Positions 10,567-27,864 of a stretch of DNA of 64,000 nucleotides are shown one piece after another; the stretch's first letter is position 1, and each line of letters starts with the position of its first letter. Source of the stretch: Argyresthia goedartella (taxonomy: Eukaryota; Arthropoda; Insecta; Lepidoptera; Argyresthiidae). The stretch is taken from assembly GCA_949825045.1 (NCBI GenBank), contig OX463836.1, forward strand, positions 8,573,829 through 8,637,828, in the 5' to 3' direction. The notes below the pieces were generated by a model. It was not told where the DNA came from. It made no database searches and was given only the letters and a program-made list of their open reading frames with translations. The position numbers and the translations under genes were made by a program.

Positions 10567-11241
10567 ATGGCAGACGCAACAGCAGTCGTCGACGCTCCGG
10601 CACCCGCCTCCCCGGCAAAGAAGGCGAAAGCCTCCTCGGCCGCCAAGAAGCCGAAGGCAAAGCCCACTCACCCGAAGACTTCCGAGATGGTCAACAGCGC
10701 TATCAAGGAGCTGAAGGAGCGCAGCGGGTCCTCTCTGCAGGCTATCAAGAAGTACATCGCAGCCCAGTACAAGGTCGACGCCGAGAAGTTGGCGCCGTTC
10801 ATCCGCAAGTACCTGAAGAGCGCAGTCGAGTCGGGCGCGCTCATCCAGACCAAGGGCAAGGGCGCCTCCGGGTCGTTCAAGCTCGAGTCGAAGGGCTCCT
10901 CGGCGACCAAGAAGCCGGCTGCGGCGAAGAGCGCCAAGTCCCCGGCCGCCAAGAAGGCCAAGAAGTCGCCCGCCACGCCCGCCAAGAGGAAGTCCGCGGC
11001 CGCGAGCCCGTCCAAGGCGAAGTCATCCGCCGCCACCAAGGACAAGAAAGCCGCCGCCGCCAAGAAGAAGCCAGCGGCCGCCGCCAAGCGGGCCGCGCCC
11101 GCCAAGGCGAAGAGCGCCACTCCCAGCAAGGCGAAGAAGACCGCCAAGCCGCCCACCAAAAAGCCGAAGGCGCCCAAACCGAAGAAGGCAGCCGCACCCA
11201 AGGCCAAACCCGCCGCCAAGAAGGCTGCGGCGAAGAAGTAA
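10567..11241 (+). CDS. H1: Linker histone H1
   Basis: Binds linker DNA at the nucleosome entry/exit and compacts chromatin in the nucleus. 224 residues from the ATG at 10567 ([13 protein letters not shown]). An upstream in-frame ATG at 10510 lies in the leader and would add 19 unlikely residues. Short N-terminal tail, winged-helix globular domain at about residues 38-112 ([50 protein letters not shown]), then a long Lys/Ala/Pro tail with many SPAKK/TPAKR-like repeats. No intron, as in replication-dependent histones. A histone stem-loop follows at 11354. It appears complete and functional despite element A immediately upstream. Confidence 0.96.
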   Translation: MADATAVVDAPAPASPAKKAKASSAAKKPKAKPTHPKTSEMVNSAIKELKERSGSSLQAIKKYIAAQYKVDAEKLAPFIRKYLKSAVESGALIQTKGKGASGSFKLESKGSSATKKPAAAKSAKSPAAKKAKKSPATPAKRKSAAASPSKAKSSAATKDKKAAAAKKKPAAAAKRAAPAKAKSATPSKAKKTAKPPTKKPKAPKPKKAAAPKAKPAAKKAAAKK

Positions 11242-11353
11242 GCGTTCACTCCATCCTCACGGTGGTGACGCTGACTACTCGCCTCCTCGGCTCGGTACGT
11301 GTTCGTACAGTGCGTGCCACACCAGGCGCCGCGTGCGAAACGACCAATCCAAA

Positions 11354-11369
11354 AGCCCTTTTCAGGGCT
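11354..11369 (+). promoter_or_regulatory. Histone mRNA 3' stem-loop (H1)
   Basis: AGCCCT-TTTC-AGGGCT: a 6-bp stem with a four-base loop, flanked by AAA upstream and ATCAAA downstream, 113 bases after the H1 stop codon. It matches the conserved 3' end element bound by stem-loop binding protein in non-polyadenylated histone mRNAs. Confidence 0.93.
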
Positions 11370-11619
11370 ATCAAATCGATCCTATATGCGTCGCGCATCA
11401 TGTTTCTTGTTGCGCCGTCCGTCCGATATGCACACACAAACACATGCATATACCTACCTATGTAAAATAAATATTACACAGCACAGACGCTACGATATGA
11501 CGCCGCAACCGCAAGCAAAGCATGATTATGTATGTAGGTAGGTATTCGAAAATATCGAACCAGCAAAACAAATTGATATTGTATTGTATCTTGTTGACAA
11601 AAACCATGCACATCAAAAA

Positions 11620-11790
11620 TAGCTGCGGTAGCTTAGGTGAAGGGTAAAGGGGGTGAGCGAAGCGAAGCCCCCTTTGTCCTTCGTGTTAGGTTGAACATGT
11701 ATGAACAACAACAACAAAACATACGTACTTAAAACATAAACTTGAGCACACATAAAATAAGAAGCATGTGATGAAGCTGCTACCTTAATT
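11620..11790. repeat. Dispersed repeat with GGGGG hairpin, copy 1
   Basis: Contains AAAGGGGG-TGAGCGAAGCGAA-GCCCCCTTT, which can fold as a hairpin, preceded by TTAGGTGAAGGGT and followed by TCCTTCG, TTAGGTTGAACATGTA and ACAACAACAA. A clearly related copy lies at 60893-61045 in the same orientation. No coding potential. Class unknown (MITE- or Helitron-like are possible). Confidence 0.7.
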
Positions 11791-11887
11791 GATTAACTCG
11801 GCGGGCTGTTGGGGACGAGTAGGCACGATAGTAGAGAAGAAAAGTCGAAAAGGGGGGACGCTTTTCGATTTTTCTTCGTAAAAGACT

Positions 11888-11932
11888 CTTTTTTTTTTTT
11901 TTATTTTTTTTTTTTTTATTTTTTTTTTTTTC
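11888..11932. repeat. T-rich low-complexity tract
   Basis: Runs of T interrupted by single A residues. It could be the A-rich tail of a minus-strand retroposon, but I cannot identify a body. Confidence 0.8.
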
Positions 11933-12020
11933 CATTTTCGTTTTTCTGAATGCTCGGCCGGTCACGCTGTGTTTCGCCGTTGCTCGAACGTAAGCGGCTT
12001 AGGTAGGTAGGTTAGTCATG

Positions 12021-12128
12021 TTAGTTGTAGTGTAGGCATTGGAATAGAAGTATAACATATGTAAGTATAATATGTTAGTTGTAGTGTAGGCATTGGAATA
12101 GAAGTATAACATATGTAAATATAATATG
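12021..12128. repeat. Two tandem 54-bp units
   Basis: TTAGTTGTAGTGTAGGCATT... occurs at 12021 and again at 12075 with almost no differences, a period of 54. It is followed by an ACCT microsatellite near 12264-12285. Nothing else recognisable between 11790 and 12400. Confidence 0.85.
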
Positions 12129-12423
12129 TAGGTATCTTAGGTCAATTACAAACAACAAACACGGATGGCACAGGAGACAATTGGATAGGTATACATACGT
12201 GGATTTTGGTTGATTCGGTACTCTCTTACTGGGCACTAACAACGGGTGACAAACAAATATATAGGTACCTACCTACCTACCTACTCCTGCCTACTCTACT
12301 CCTCGAGTCGTACTATACGGACAACACGACGAACGAGCAGGACGGTGAGATGTCGCTTTGCGGCTCACACACGCTCGCCTATAATCGTATCACCCCACCC
12401 AGCGGAACCCCACGCGGTAGGCA

Positions 12424-12454
12424 TATAAAAGCGAGTTTCAGGGTCGGTCTTCCA
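12424..12454 (+). promoter_or_regulatory. H2A core promoter, cut off from its gene
   Basis: TATAAAA at 12424-12430 is followed 14 bases later by TCGGTCTTCCA (12444-12454), where initiation would be expected. The same 11 bases recur at 14236-14246 just upstream of the H2A leader. The promoter therefore belonged to H2A, and a 1.78-kb retroposon now sits in its start-site region. Confidence 0.75.
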
Positions 12455-18775
<6,321 letters not shown>

Positions 18776-18888
18776 CAGTGGCTCCATCACACGGCAATAG
18801 CCACACACACACGGCTCACTAATCGGAACTAAAAGTTTTTTCGCACCCACCCACCAGTTTCAAGAACCAAAAGTTTTTAGAAACTACC
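18776..18888. other. Histone-spacer-like flank of element A copy 3
   Basis: Contains GGCTCCATCACACGGCAATAGC, closely matching the junction between copy 2 and the H1 promoter (10451-10471). Then come CACACACACACGGC and two AACTAAAAGTTTTT/ACCAAAAGTTTTT motifs matching the 5' flank of copy 2. This is the best evidence that copies 2 and 3 sit in paralogous histone-spacer positions. Confidence 0.6.
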
Positions 18889-19270
18889 CACTCGCCGCCT
18901 CCGCTCTTCTCTCTTCGGCTCTTCTCCCCGCCCGTCGTGTGCTCACTGCGCCCGCAGTGACGTCATCGCACCGCGGCTGCCTACGTGCTTCTAAAGCTAG
19001 AAGCGCAGGACACGTTGCGGTGCCGCAACCACCACCCACGGACCGACCCCAAACGGAGAGGAGGAAGGTGAAGAAGGAGAAGACACGCCCGTCTCCGGAG
19101 TTGACCCTACGCAGCACCTGTGGTGTTGATCGACTGCTCGCCGGCACTTCACTGGGCCTCCTCGGATTTATTCGAGGTCTCACCCGGTGGAGGAAGACCG
19201 CGTTAAGTCGGCACCACAGAGCCTGCATAAACTCCGGAGAAGTAAGAGGAAGACCCCGTTGTTACAAACG

Positions 19271-22200
19271 ATGAAGAGAAGCCGCAAGCCGGAGGACCCA
19301 CCCCCCCCGCCCCCCGACGAGCCGGATCCGCCCGATGTGCGGATCCAAATCGACCGACGTCGGCGCCGTGTGATACAAGTCGTGAAGCGCGACATATTTA
19401 CCGGCGAGACGTTCGACCTCGCCGGCAACCTGCTCACCCGTGGACAACACGGCGCCGCCTCCAGCCCCATCACGGGCACACCGACGTACGAGGGGGGTAT
19501 GGAAGAGTTCTTCCGCCCCCCCCCCGACTCACCAACTGAATTCCCGGCCGAGGTGCCGGCGAATGAAGACGCTGCCCGCAGAGCCGCGGCAACCGCCCTG
19601 CTCGCCTCCTTATCGCCGCCACCACCGCCGGCGATGAAGAAAAGCCCGGTGCGGCCGACGCTGCCGACGAAGTTCCCCAACCTCAACCTGGGGAACGCAC
19701 CGGGGGCCGTCCCGAGGCCCCCAAACCCGCTCATACGGGTGCTACAGGGGTCTGCGCAGACAGAGTCACGCGACCCCACCATAAGCAGTGAGTGGGCGGA
19801 GCCAGCGTTGTGAAGTGTGCGGACATAGCTACATAGAGATGTATCACTGTGTGTGTGACTCCTTATTTGTAAGACTATATAAGATTATACTGCGGATAAT
19901 TAGAGGCTCTGCTATCCAAACTTCAGTACAATTAACATCTATTTACTCCTACAAACCTCTTTCAATTCATGGCGACCTTGCCAGGCCAGCCTACCTCTCG
20001 CGAGGTAGTGCTGTGCCAAATGGCAAATAAATGGGAATACCTAAATATCGTGGAAAAATAAAAAGTTTGATGAAAATTTTAAGAATAAGAACCTGAAGAC
20101 TACAAGAAATCACGACGCGACCACCCTTAAGACCAGATAGCAGCCAGAAGAGGAAGATGGAGAATAAAGAAGATGACAATATAGAAGACAGAAATCAATT
20201 AAAGAAGAACGAGTAAAGTTAAAGAAGAGAGAAAAATAAATATAAGTACAGAAGATTTTTGCTGCCGGGTGCCGGGCGAATTTCAAGCCTAAGTGATGTG
20301 GAAAGCAGGGCGCCGGGCGTAACCGTACGGGTCAAGTGAGGAGCAGCCGGGAGATGGTACGGGTCCCAAGGTGAGCTGACTCCGAGCGAGCTGCGGCGAT
20401 CAGCGACGTCGTGGTGACTCGATATAAGATGTGGTTTTTGGACAATGGGTTTCTTTATAGATGTAATATGTAAGTAATTTTTATTAATTGTCGATTTAAA
20501 ATCACGCTAGGCAGATTTTTGTATTTTTGACATAGGGTTGACGATACAAAACAATATCAATATACCATTTTTTTTTCCGAGGATGATTGCATAAAGTAAA
20601 GAATAATTGGAAGAATACATACAATGAAAAGTTAGTAGGTAGTACAGTACAGTTAGCTAGAGAAGTATGAATAAATGTTTGATAACTGTTTTTTTTTTGG
20701 GAATGGAGATATTTATGAAGGCCGTAAAGTAAATTGAATTAGTTTGACACGAGTTATTTTGGATGAGGATTTTGATAGTAGTTTATTTTTGGAGGAGACG
20801 ATTTTGAGAAATATGGGAAGAATGTGGTTTAATATGTGAAGTAGGAAGATAAAAGTTTTGTTGTTTTATAGCCGTTCTACTATTTTATTAAATTATTGCC
20901 TCATAATTCAAATTTACTCCAAATGTACAATCAAGTACATAAATGATTCATGACTTGGTAACAATCACAGTAATTCAATACAGTTCTCGCAGGCAATCCA
21001 AATATGGACAAGCAACACTGCAGAAGAATCAAAATTAGGTAGAACTTAACACTTGTTTCGATTACAGACTTAAAATAATTGTTATTATAAGTTCATGTTA
21101 CTACAGTTCGACTTGTAAAGAGCGAAAGATTTTAATTTCAGCTGACTACTATGGGAGATACGTAAAAGGTGATGAATGATTGATAGCAAGCTTAGGGTAC
21201 CGCAAAGAGATAAAGTTTGGAACCATTTTTAAATTACAGTATGAAATGAATTTTAATAGTATGAGTATGTACGAAAATCAGTTGAGTGTGTGTAATAAAT
21301 ATTTAGTATGCTAAATAAGTACGTCTTAGAGAGAAGATAACTTGAGTTATTTTTTTTTTGTGTGTTCAGATTTTTATGTTTCATTAGTTTTCAGAATAAT
21401 TTACAGATAAAGTAGTTTAACCTCAGATTTAAAATACATTACTAACGACGGAACCACTTACGTTAGTTTAATACAAAAGATTGTTTCGAGATTGCATTTA
21501 CGTTTATTTTATTTTACAGATTGCAATCGAGTCTATTAATAGAATTATAGTCTGACCAGCGGATATGGTCACTTCTTCTTGTTTTATATTGAGAGTTGAA
21601 AAGTATGGAAATTGAATTAAATTAAAAGTTAATCGTTGTTATGAAGGTTTATTTAATATTTGATATTTTTGAGTTTTATGATAGTATTACATAGGAAAGT
21701 TGATTTTTGTTTGGATTTGGGAATGTTGGTTTTTGTTGTCTTTAGGATTAAAAAGTATGAATTTGAGAGAAGGTGTGGAATGTGCAGGATTGTTACTCTA
21801 GGCCACAGAGCAAGTTAGTTGGGAACACTTCGTTTGTTAAGGTTTCGAGAAAAGTTGGACTGATCATCCAATCTTTACAGAATATCTTAAAATTCGAAGG
21901 ATTCGTATGGATTGAGTTGAAGTTATGTTTTTAGTGTGGTACGTGACTATTGGCGAGACCGATATGTCATTGTATTTTCAGCAAAGTCTCAAAGGTACAA
22001 GGTACAAGGCACGAATCCTTCGCTTCGATCATGATGTGAACGAGTTTCCTTTGTGAGAACGTGGGATATCGATGACATAATAAGCTCGCGAGCAGGCTCA
22101 GGCAGGTAGACCTGGAGCCAGGTACTAGTAGTATATGTATTTAAGTATTGTTATAATAATAAAAGTACCATAAGACGTCTATAAATAAATAATAAAAGTA

Positions 22201-24824
22201 CCTATAAAAGTGCACTCACTATAATGTGAAATAACTTGGGATCCGGATACCCCTAAAAAGTACCTATTTGAAGTGGAAGAGAAAAAAAAAGAGACTTTGA
22301 TTGATAGCGTTTGTATAAAAAAAGAGAGAATATTTTGTTAGTTTGGAATGAAGATGTATACAAATGATTTATATTTAAGAACATTGTGATGTGAGTTTTG
22401 AGAAGGTAGACTTGTTATGGAAAATAAAAATAAAGTAGTTTGCATTAATGGAATAAGAATTGAATAAATAAATAAAGGGAGAAAAGAAAGAGGGATACAT
22501 AAGGAATGAGAAATATAAACATGTATTGCAATCAGTAAATATTGTGAATTTGAATTTTTTGTATGAAAATAAAGATAAATTTATGTCGTCAACCCTACAC
22601 CTAAAACAGTTAGTTATTATTTCATGTGTCTTGAAAATGGGTACTAGTATATAACCTGATATTTTTATGTAGTCGTCTACTTTATAGATAAACATACTTC
22701 AGAAATTAAGAAACATTATAGCGTTTCTTTTGCATATATTTTTTAATGAATAACAGACAAGTGTATGTTTTGTAATAATTAAAATTGTGATAGATCATCA
22801 ATTTATTTGACTTGGGTTTTAAAATTGTTTTGAAACTATATGAAAGTATTTATTTTTAAAAGGATATTTACAAATTGTTAGATTTACACAGTTTTTTTTA
22901 TGGTATTTTTACACAAATGATTCATTTTATAGTGGTTAATTTTGTATTAATATTTTATAGATTGATGTTTTGATGATATTCTTCTTATGTGTTCTAAATT
23001 GTTAAATTTCATAAAAATAGAACGAAACTGTACATACAAGCATTATGAAATATTTAGATATAGTTTTAGGAAAAAAATAATATAATCATGTATTTTTTTT
23101 AAATTTCCGTGGGAGGTGAAGTGTGCGGACATAGCTACATAGAGATGTATCACTGTGTGTGTGACTCCTTATTTGTAAGACTATATAAGATTATACTGCG
23201 GATAATTAGAGGCTCTGCTATCCAAACTTCAGTACAATTAACATCTATTTACTCCTACAAACCTCTTTCAATTCAGTTGGCCACGCCCCCCGTCGCACCA
23301 ACCGCTGACACACCGAACCCGGACTCGACTGAAGAAGCCGAGATGATCGAGATACCGCAGACCACGCCCCCAAGCGGGGTTTCTTACGCCGCGGCCCTGT
23401 CGCAGCCGCCGAAGCCCAAATCGCCGCGACCCACCACACCGCCAGCGACCGCCACAACAGAGCCTAAGCCGAAGAGGAACCACCCGCCAATCGTCGTGGA
23501 GAACCTGCCGGCCTGGGCTACCCACTTTGCCCGGCTGAAGGAAGCCCTAGGCCATGCCCCCAACGCGCGACCCTTTGGAAAGGGGGTCCGCTTTACGCCG
23601 CAGAGCCCGGAAGAATACCGGCAAATCGTCCGGTATCTGGACGAGGCGGCCCGTGCCGACAAGACCATCTCATGGTTTTGTTACTCTCTGGACGCGGACC
23701 GCCCCTTCAAGATTGCTATCCGAGGGCTCCCGGCAACCACCCTACCCGAAGAGGTCGCCGCAGCGCTGGCTAGCGTAGGCTTCCCGACGCAGCACGTCCG
23801 CCAGATTCCCGGCCGGATGGGCCGCGACGGCTGCCTGTTCTTCGCCCTGCTGGCGGAGAAGCAGACCCCCGGCAGCATCGAGAGGCTCTACAGGGTGAAG
23901 GAGCTGCTCTGCATGCCGGGCATCACCATCGAGGGATGGCGCGGCCCAAAGGGGCCCTCGCAGTGCCATCGGTGCCAGTCTTTCGGCCACTCATCGACCA
24001 ACTGTCGCCGCCCTGTACGCTGCGTGCGATGTGGAGAAGGGCACGCAGCTACTGACTGCCAGCGGCCAAAGTCAGAGGCCGCCACCTGCGCAAACTGCGG
24101 CCAAGGCCACCCGGCCAACAGCCGCCGATGCAAGGCGCTGAAGGAGGAGGCGCGCAAGCGCGGCATCACCATCGCGCCGCCACTGCCGCCCCAACAACAG
24201 CGCCCCAAGAAGACCGCGCGCCCCACGACCCGCCCGGCTGCCCAACCCGCGGCCCGCTCGGCTGCCCAACCCACGGCCCGCACGGCTGCCCAACCCGCGG
24301 CCCGCACGGCCCCTCAACATGCGACCCAGGTCGCTACTCAACCCGAGGCCCGCCCCGGCCCCTCTACACACCCAGATGTGGAGCCGCTGGGGTCACCAGT
24401 GTCGCCGCCGATAAAGCGCCCCCGCCTTGCCCAGCCGGGCGAGACCAAGGGCGCCACCATCAGAACGCCGGCCAACCCCCCCACCACCCGAGGCGAAGAG
24501 GCGAAACCCCGTAGGAAGCGGGGCAAGAAGCGCCGGAGCAAGAAGAAGGCGTCTGAAGAGCCCGCCGCCGAGCCGCCACTTGAGCCCGCCCAACCTGCGA
24601 GCCGCCCCCCACTGCCAGCCCGCCCCCGCCCACGGGAGCCGGCAGCACCCGCAGCCCTACCCACGGAGCGCCAGGAGGCTCCACTCATGGCCGCGCTGCT
24701 CGACGCCATCGACCTTATCAGCGCGGCCATACAGGCGATCGTGGATAGACGCGATCCGTTGCTGCCCCTGCTGCGGGGGCTATCGACACTGAAGGCCACA
24801 ATCTCGTCCGGACACAATGCCTAA
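19271..24824 (+). pseudogene. Element A copy 3 ORF1, interrupted by LTR insertion
   Basis: Gag-like CCHC protein in two parts. Part 1 (19271-19810) starts at MKRSRKPEDPPPPPPDEP and is in frame because the early C-run is 8. Part 2 (23276-24824) resumes at LATPPVAPT and includes the knuckle domain, three CCHC knuckles and the basic tail, ending at the ATGCCTAA overlap with ORF2. Removing the LTR element and one copy of the GTTG target duplication would leave the frame continuous. As it stands, an ATG at 23109 near the 3' LTR opens a 571-residue chimeric frame covering part 2. Confidence 0.88.
19811..23275 (+). mobile_element. Non-autonomous LTR retrotransposon (LARD-like), recent insertion
   Basis: Two 159-bp LTRs (19811-19969 and 23117-23275) read as identical, starting TGAAGTGTGC and ending TTTCAATTCA (TG...CA). 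A 4-bp target duplication GTTG flanks the element (19807-19810 and 23276-23279), and the element A sequence is continuous across it. After the left LTR comes TGGCGACCTTGCCAGG, a primer-binding-site-like sequence complementary to a tRNA ending in CCA. A short purine tract GGGAGG precedes the right LTR. The 3147-bp AT-rich interior has no gag or pol and no substantial ORF, so it depends on proteins from another element. Identical LTRs imply a very young insertion. Confidence 0.92.
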
Positions 24825-27522
24825 AGACCTAAGGCTTGTGTACTGGAACCCGGACGGGATCACCTACAAGATGCAAGACCTGAGGCTACTCGTGCAGGAG
24901 CATGATGTGCATGTCGTGCTTCTATGCGAGACGAAGCTGCACCCCAGCCGAGAGCTCCGACTGCCCAACTTCTTCGTGTACCGCCGCGACGAGTTATCTC
25001 CGAGAGACGTGCCGTACAGAGGCACGGCGGTTCTCGTGAGACGGGACCTCGTCCACGAAGAGTTGGAGCTGCCCGCCTTCAAGACGACGCGGTCCATAGG
25101 CGTCCGTCTGAAGACAGCCGACACGGAGCTCAAAGTCTTCGCAGCCTACAAGCCTCCCGGCGACGTCCACCATTTCTACCCGGAAGACATCCGAGCGATG
25201 ATGGAAGGAGCGACCCCCACACTGGTCGCAGGCGATCTCAACGCCAAGCACCACCAGTGGGGGTCCCACAGCATCAACCCCGCCGGAAGGGCCCTACAGG
25301 AAGATGCTGAGAACTCCAACTACGAAGTTCTCAGCCCGGGGGCCCCGACACACTACCCGACGAACCCCATGCATCGCCCGGATGTACTAGACGTCGCCCT
25401 GGTCAAGAACGTACAGTTCCCCATCGCCATCGGGGAGCTGTACGACATCGACACCCCCCACCTGCCTATCTTGCTGGTCCTCGGGGTGGAGGCCGATCTC
25501 ACGTCGGCACCGCGTCCAAGAACGAAGACGGACTGGCACAAATACCAGCTGGAGTTGAACACAACGCAGCTCCCCGGCGGTGTCTCTACCAAGGAAGAGG
25601 TAGAAGCCGCGGCAGTGGCCATCACCACAGCCATCACCACCGCTCAAGCCGCAGCCACCACCACCAAGCCACCGCCGGTCTTGCGGAAGGAGAGGCTCCC
25701 TCCACACCTCCGCAAGAAGTTGGACCTCAAGCGCCGTCTTCGTCGAACCTGGCACCACACGCGCTGCCCCGTGATCAAGGCGGAGATCAACCGGCTCGGA
25801 GAAGAACTGCGCGAAGGCATCATCGAGCTGAGGGGACAGTCCTGGGAACGTACCATTGACCAGGCCTCCCAAGACGACACCGCCCTTCACCGCCTGAACC
25901 GCAGCCTGACGTCAACTCCCGAGCCGGTCTGCCCCATGTTTGATCACACGGGCAGGCGCCGCTACGCCGCACGAGATCGAGCCGCCATACTGGCCGACCA
26001 CTTCGCTGGGCAGTTCCAGCCCAACCCCATCGCCGACTACGAGCACAACGCCGCTGTTGTGGAGCGCGTAGAGCGCTTCCTGGCGGCCCCCGCGCCTCCC
26101 CTCGCCGGCGACCACTTCATGTCGCCCCGCGAAGTCCGGAAGGTGGCCCTGAAGCTGAACCAGCGGAAGGCCCCGGGCCCGGACGGAGTCGTCGCGGGGG
26201 CCCTAGTACAGCTGCCAAGGAGAGCCGTCGTCTCGCTGACGCGGCTATTCAACGGCATCCTGCGCACCGGACACTTCCCCGCCCTCTGGAAGGAGGGCAA
26301 GGTGATCGTCATCCCCAAGCCGGGGAAGGACAGAAGACACCCGGGAGGCTACCGCCCGATCACCCTGCTGCCTCATATCGCCAAGCTGTTTGAGCGCCTG
26401 CTGTTACGGAGAATCCTGCCCCACATCCAGCTGAGGGCAGAGCAACATGGCTTCCGTGACAGCCACAGCACGACGCTCCAGCTGGCGAGAGTCCTGCACT
26501 ACCTGGCGTCGGAGCTGAACAGGGGCCGATACACCGTCGGGGTCTTTCTTGACATCGAGAAGGCCTTTGACCGAGTGTGGCACGAGGGGCTCCTCTACAA
26601 GCTCCTGGACGCAGGTGTGCCCCCCATGATCGGGCAGATCGTGGCCTCCTTCCTGGAAGACCGGCGGTTCTTCGTCTCGGTCGAGAATGCACACTCCCAG
26701 ACGAAGGCCATCAGCGCAGGAGTCCCGCAAGGCAGCTGCCTTTCGCCGGTGCTCTACGCGCTCTACACCAACGACATCCCCACACTCGAGGGCCATCTCG
26801 AGGAGGGGGTGGAAGACGTTGTGCTCGCCCTCTACGCCGACGACAGCGCCTACTTCGCGTCGTCGCGCAAAATTGAGCTCGCCTGCAGGAAGATGCAGCG
26901 ACTCCTGGACCTGCTGCCGCCCTGGCTGGACAAGTGGCGGACCGCGGTGAACGTCGGGAAGACAACAGCCCTGTTGACCACCCGCTCCCGCCGTCCGACC
27001 CCGCTACAGCTGAGGGGCCGGGACATCGAATGGCAATCGACGGTGAAATACCTCGGTTGCAACATCGACTGCTCGCTGCGCATGGTCCCGATGGTGCAAC
27101 ACTGCATCAACCGGGCCAAAGCCGCGCGGGCAATGCTCCGGCCTGTCCTGTCGTCCAGCCTGCCTCTGAGAGCCAAGCTGCGGGTGTACAAGGCCTATGT
27201 GCGCTCGCGGCTCACCTACGCGGCTCCAGCATGGTACGCCCTGCTGTCGAAGACCCAGAAGGCACGGCTGCAGCGGTTCCAGAACATCTCCCTGCGGGTG
27301 ATCACAGGAGCCGGGCGGTACGTGCGCAACACCACCATCATGAGGGATACCCGGATGGCCACCGTGGAGAAATTCATCGCGCGGCTGGCACGGCGCATGT
27401 ACGATTGCGCCGACAACAGCCGCCACGCACATCTCCACGACATTGCTCCGCATCACGCACGTCCGCCTGAAGGCAGACCACTCCCAAGAGAGTTGCTGCT
27501 CATCCCACTGTCGCCAGTGTAA
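24817..27522 (+). CDS. Element A copy 3 ORF2, endonuclease-reverse transcriptase, intact
   Basis: 901 residues, almost identical to copy 2 ORF2. The differences are mostly single substitutions, for example YKMQD for SKTTD near residue 17 and WRTAV for WRIAV after the RT core. Endonuclease landmarks (CETKL, GDLNAKH) and RT landmarks (RKAPGPDG, AGVPQGSCLSP, YADD) are all present. The start lies in the ATGCCTAA overlap with ORF1. Intact in spite of the LTR insertion in ORF1, so it could still supply enzyme. Confidence 0.92.
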   Translation: MPKDLRLVYWNPDGITYKMQDLRLLVQEHDVHVVLLCETKLHPSRELRLPNFFVYRRDELSPRDVPYRGTAVLVRRDLVHEELELPAFKTTRSIGVRLKTADTELKVFAAYKPPGDVHHFYPEDIRAMMEGATPTLVAGDLNAKHHQWGSHSINPAGRALQEDAENSNYEVLSPGAPTHYPTNPMHRPDVLDVALVKNVQFPIAIGELYDIDTPHLPILLVLGVEADLTSAPRPRTKTDWHKYQLELNTTQLPGGVSTKEEVEAAAVAITTAITTAQAAATTTKPPPVLRKERLPPHLRKKLDLKRRLRRTWHHTRCPVIKAEINRLGEELREGIIELRGQSWERTIDQASQDDTALHRLNRSLTSTPEPVCPMFDHTGRRRYAARDRAAILADHFAGQFQPNPIADYEHNAAVVERVERFLAAPAPPLAGDHFMSPREVRKVALKLNQRKAPGPDGVVAGALVQLPRRAVVSLTRLFNGILRTGHFPALWKEGKVIVIPKPGKDRRHPGGYRPITLLPHIAKLFERLLLRRILPHIQLRAEQHGFRDSHSTTLQLARVLHYLASELNRGRYTVGVFLDIEKAFDRVWHEGLLYKLLDAGVPPMIGQIVASFLEDRRFFVSVENAHSQTKAISAGVPQGSCLSPVLYALYTNDIPTLEGHLEEGVEDVVLALYADDSAYFASSRKIELACRKMQRLLDLLPPWLDKWRTAVNVGKTTALLTTRSRRPTPLQLRGRDIEWQSTVKYLGCNIDCSLRMVPMVQHCINRAKAARAMLRPVLSSSLPLRAKLRVYKAYVRSRLTYAAPAWYALLSKTQKARLQRFQNISLRVITGAGRYVRNTTIMRDTRMATVEKFIARLARRMYDCADNSRHAHLHDIAPHHARPPEGRPLPRELLLIPLSPV

Positions 27523-27780
27523 GCCCGCAGAAGAGGGCGAAAGCACGGCACAGTGAAGAGAAGAAGCTCCCGCACCGTTGTCGCCAGTGTATGCCAATAG
27601 ACGGCGAAAGCACAGCACAACGAAGACCACGCGAGGCCCCTGACAAGTAGGGGCCACCCAAGACCGGGGGGGACGTTACCCCCCGAGTTGACGCCGCGGG
27701 CATGAGGCAACCATAAGTCCTCGACCCCGCAACCGTAGTGGTTCTCGCGCTCCGCGCGAGAACACACTCCGCAGACCACA

Positions 27781-27864
27781 TGGCAATAGCTTTAACTAAT
27801 AGTTTTCACTTCACACACTCTCGGTGTTTGTTTGTGCGTTTACTTTACTTAACGTGAATTCACA
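27781..27864 (+). other. Orphan H1-promoter fragment between element A copies 3 and 4
   Basis: About 70 bases (27781-27850) match the H1 promoter and leader at 10463-10531: GGCAATAGC, a mutated TATA region (TTTAACTA for TATAACTA), CACACACTCTCGGTGTTTG and the start of the TTTAC repeat. Then AACGTGAATTC and the 5' end of copy 4. No H1 coding sequence follows. It is a second H1 promoter split by LINE insertions. Confidence 0.8.

Larger units (their letters stand above)
18889..27780 (+). mobile_element. Element A copy 3, split by an LTR element
   Basis: Same LINE as copies 1 and 2: 5' UTR with TGACGTCA at 18958, ORF1 interrupted at 19810 by a 3465-bp LTR element, intact ORF2, and the hairpin-rich 3' UTR. 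Its 3' end (CCGCAGACCACA) joins TGGCAATAGC of an H1-promoter fragment at 27781. Minus the LTR insertion it is about 5.4 kb, matching copy 2. Confidence 0.9.

Noticed and set aside
11888..11932. T-run as a transcription terminator
   Set aside because: H1 mRNA ends at its stem-loop 500 bases earlier. The tract is simple low-complexity sequence.
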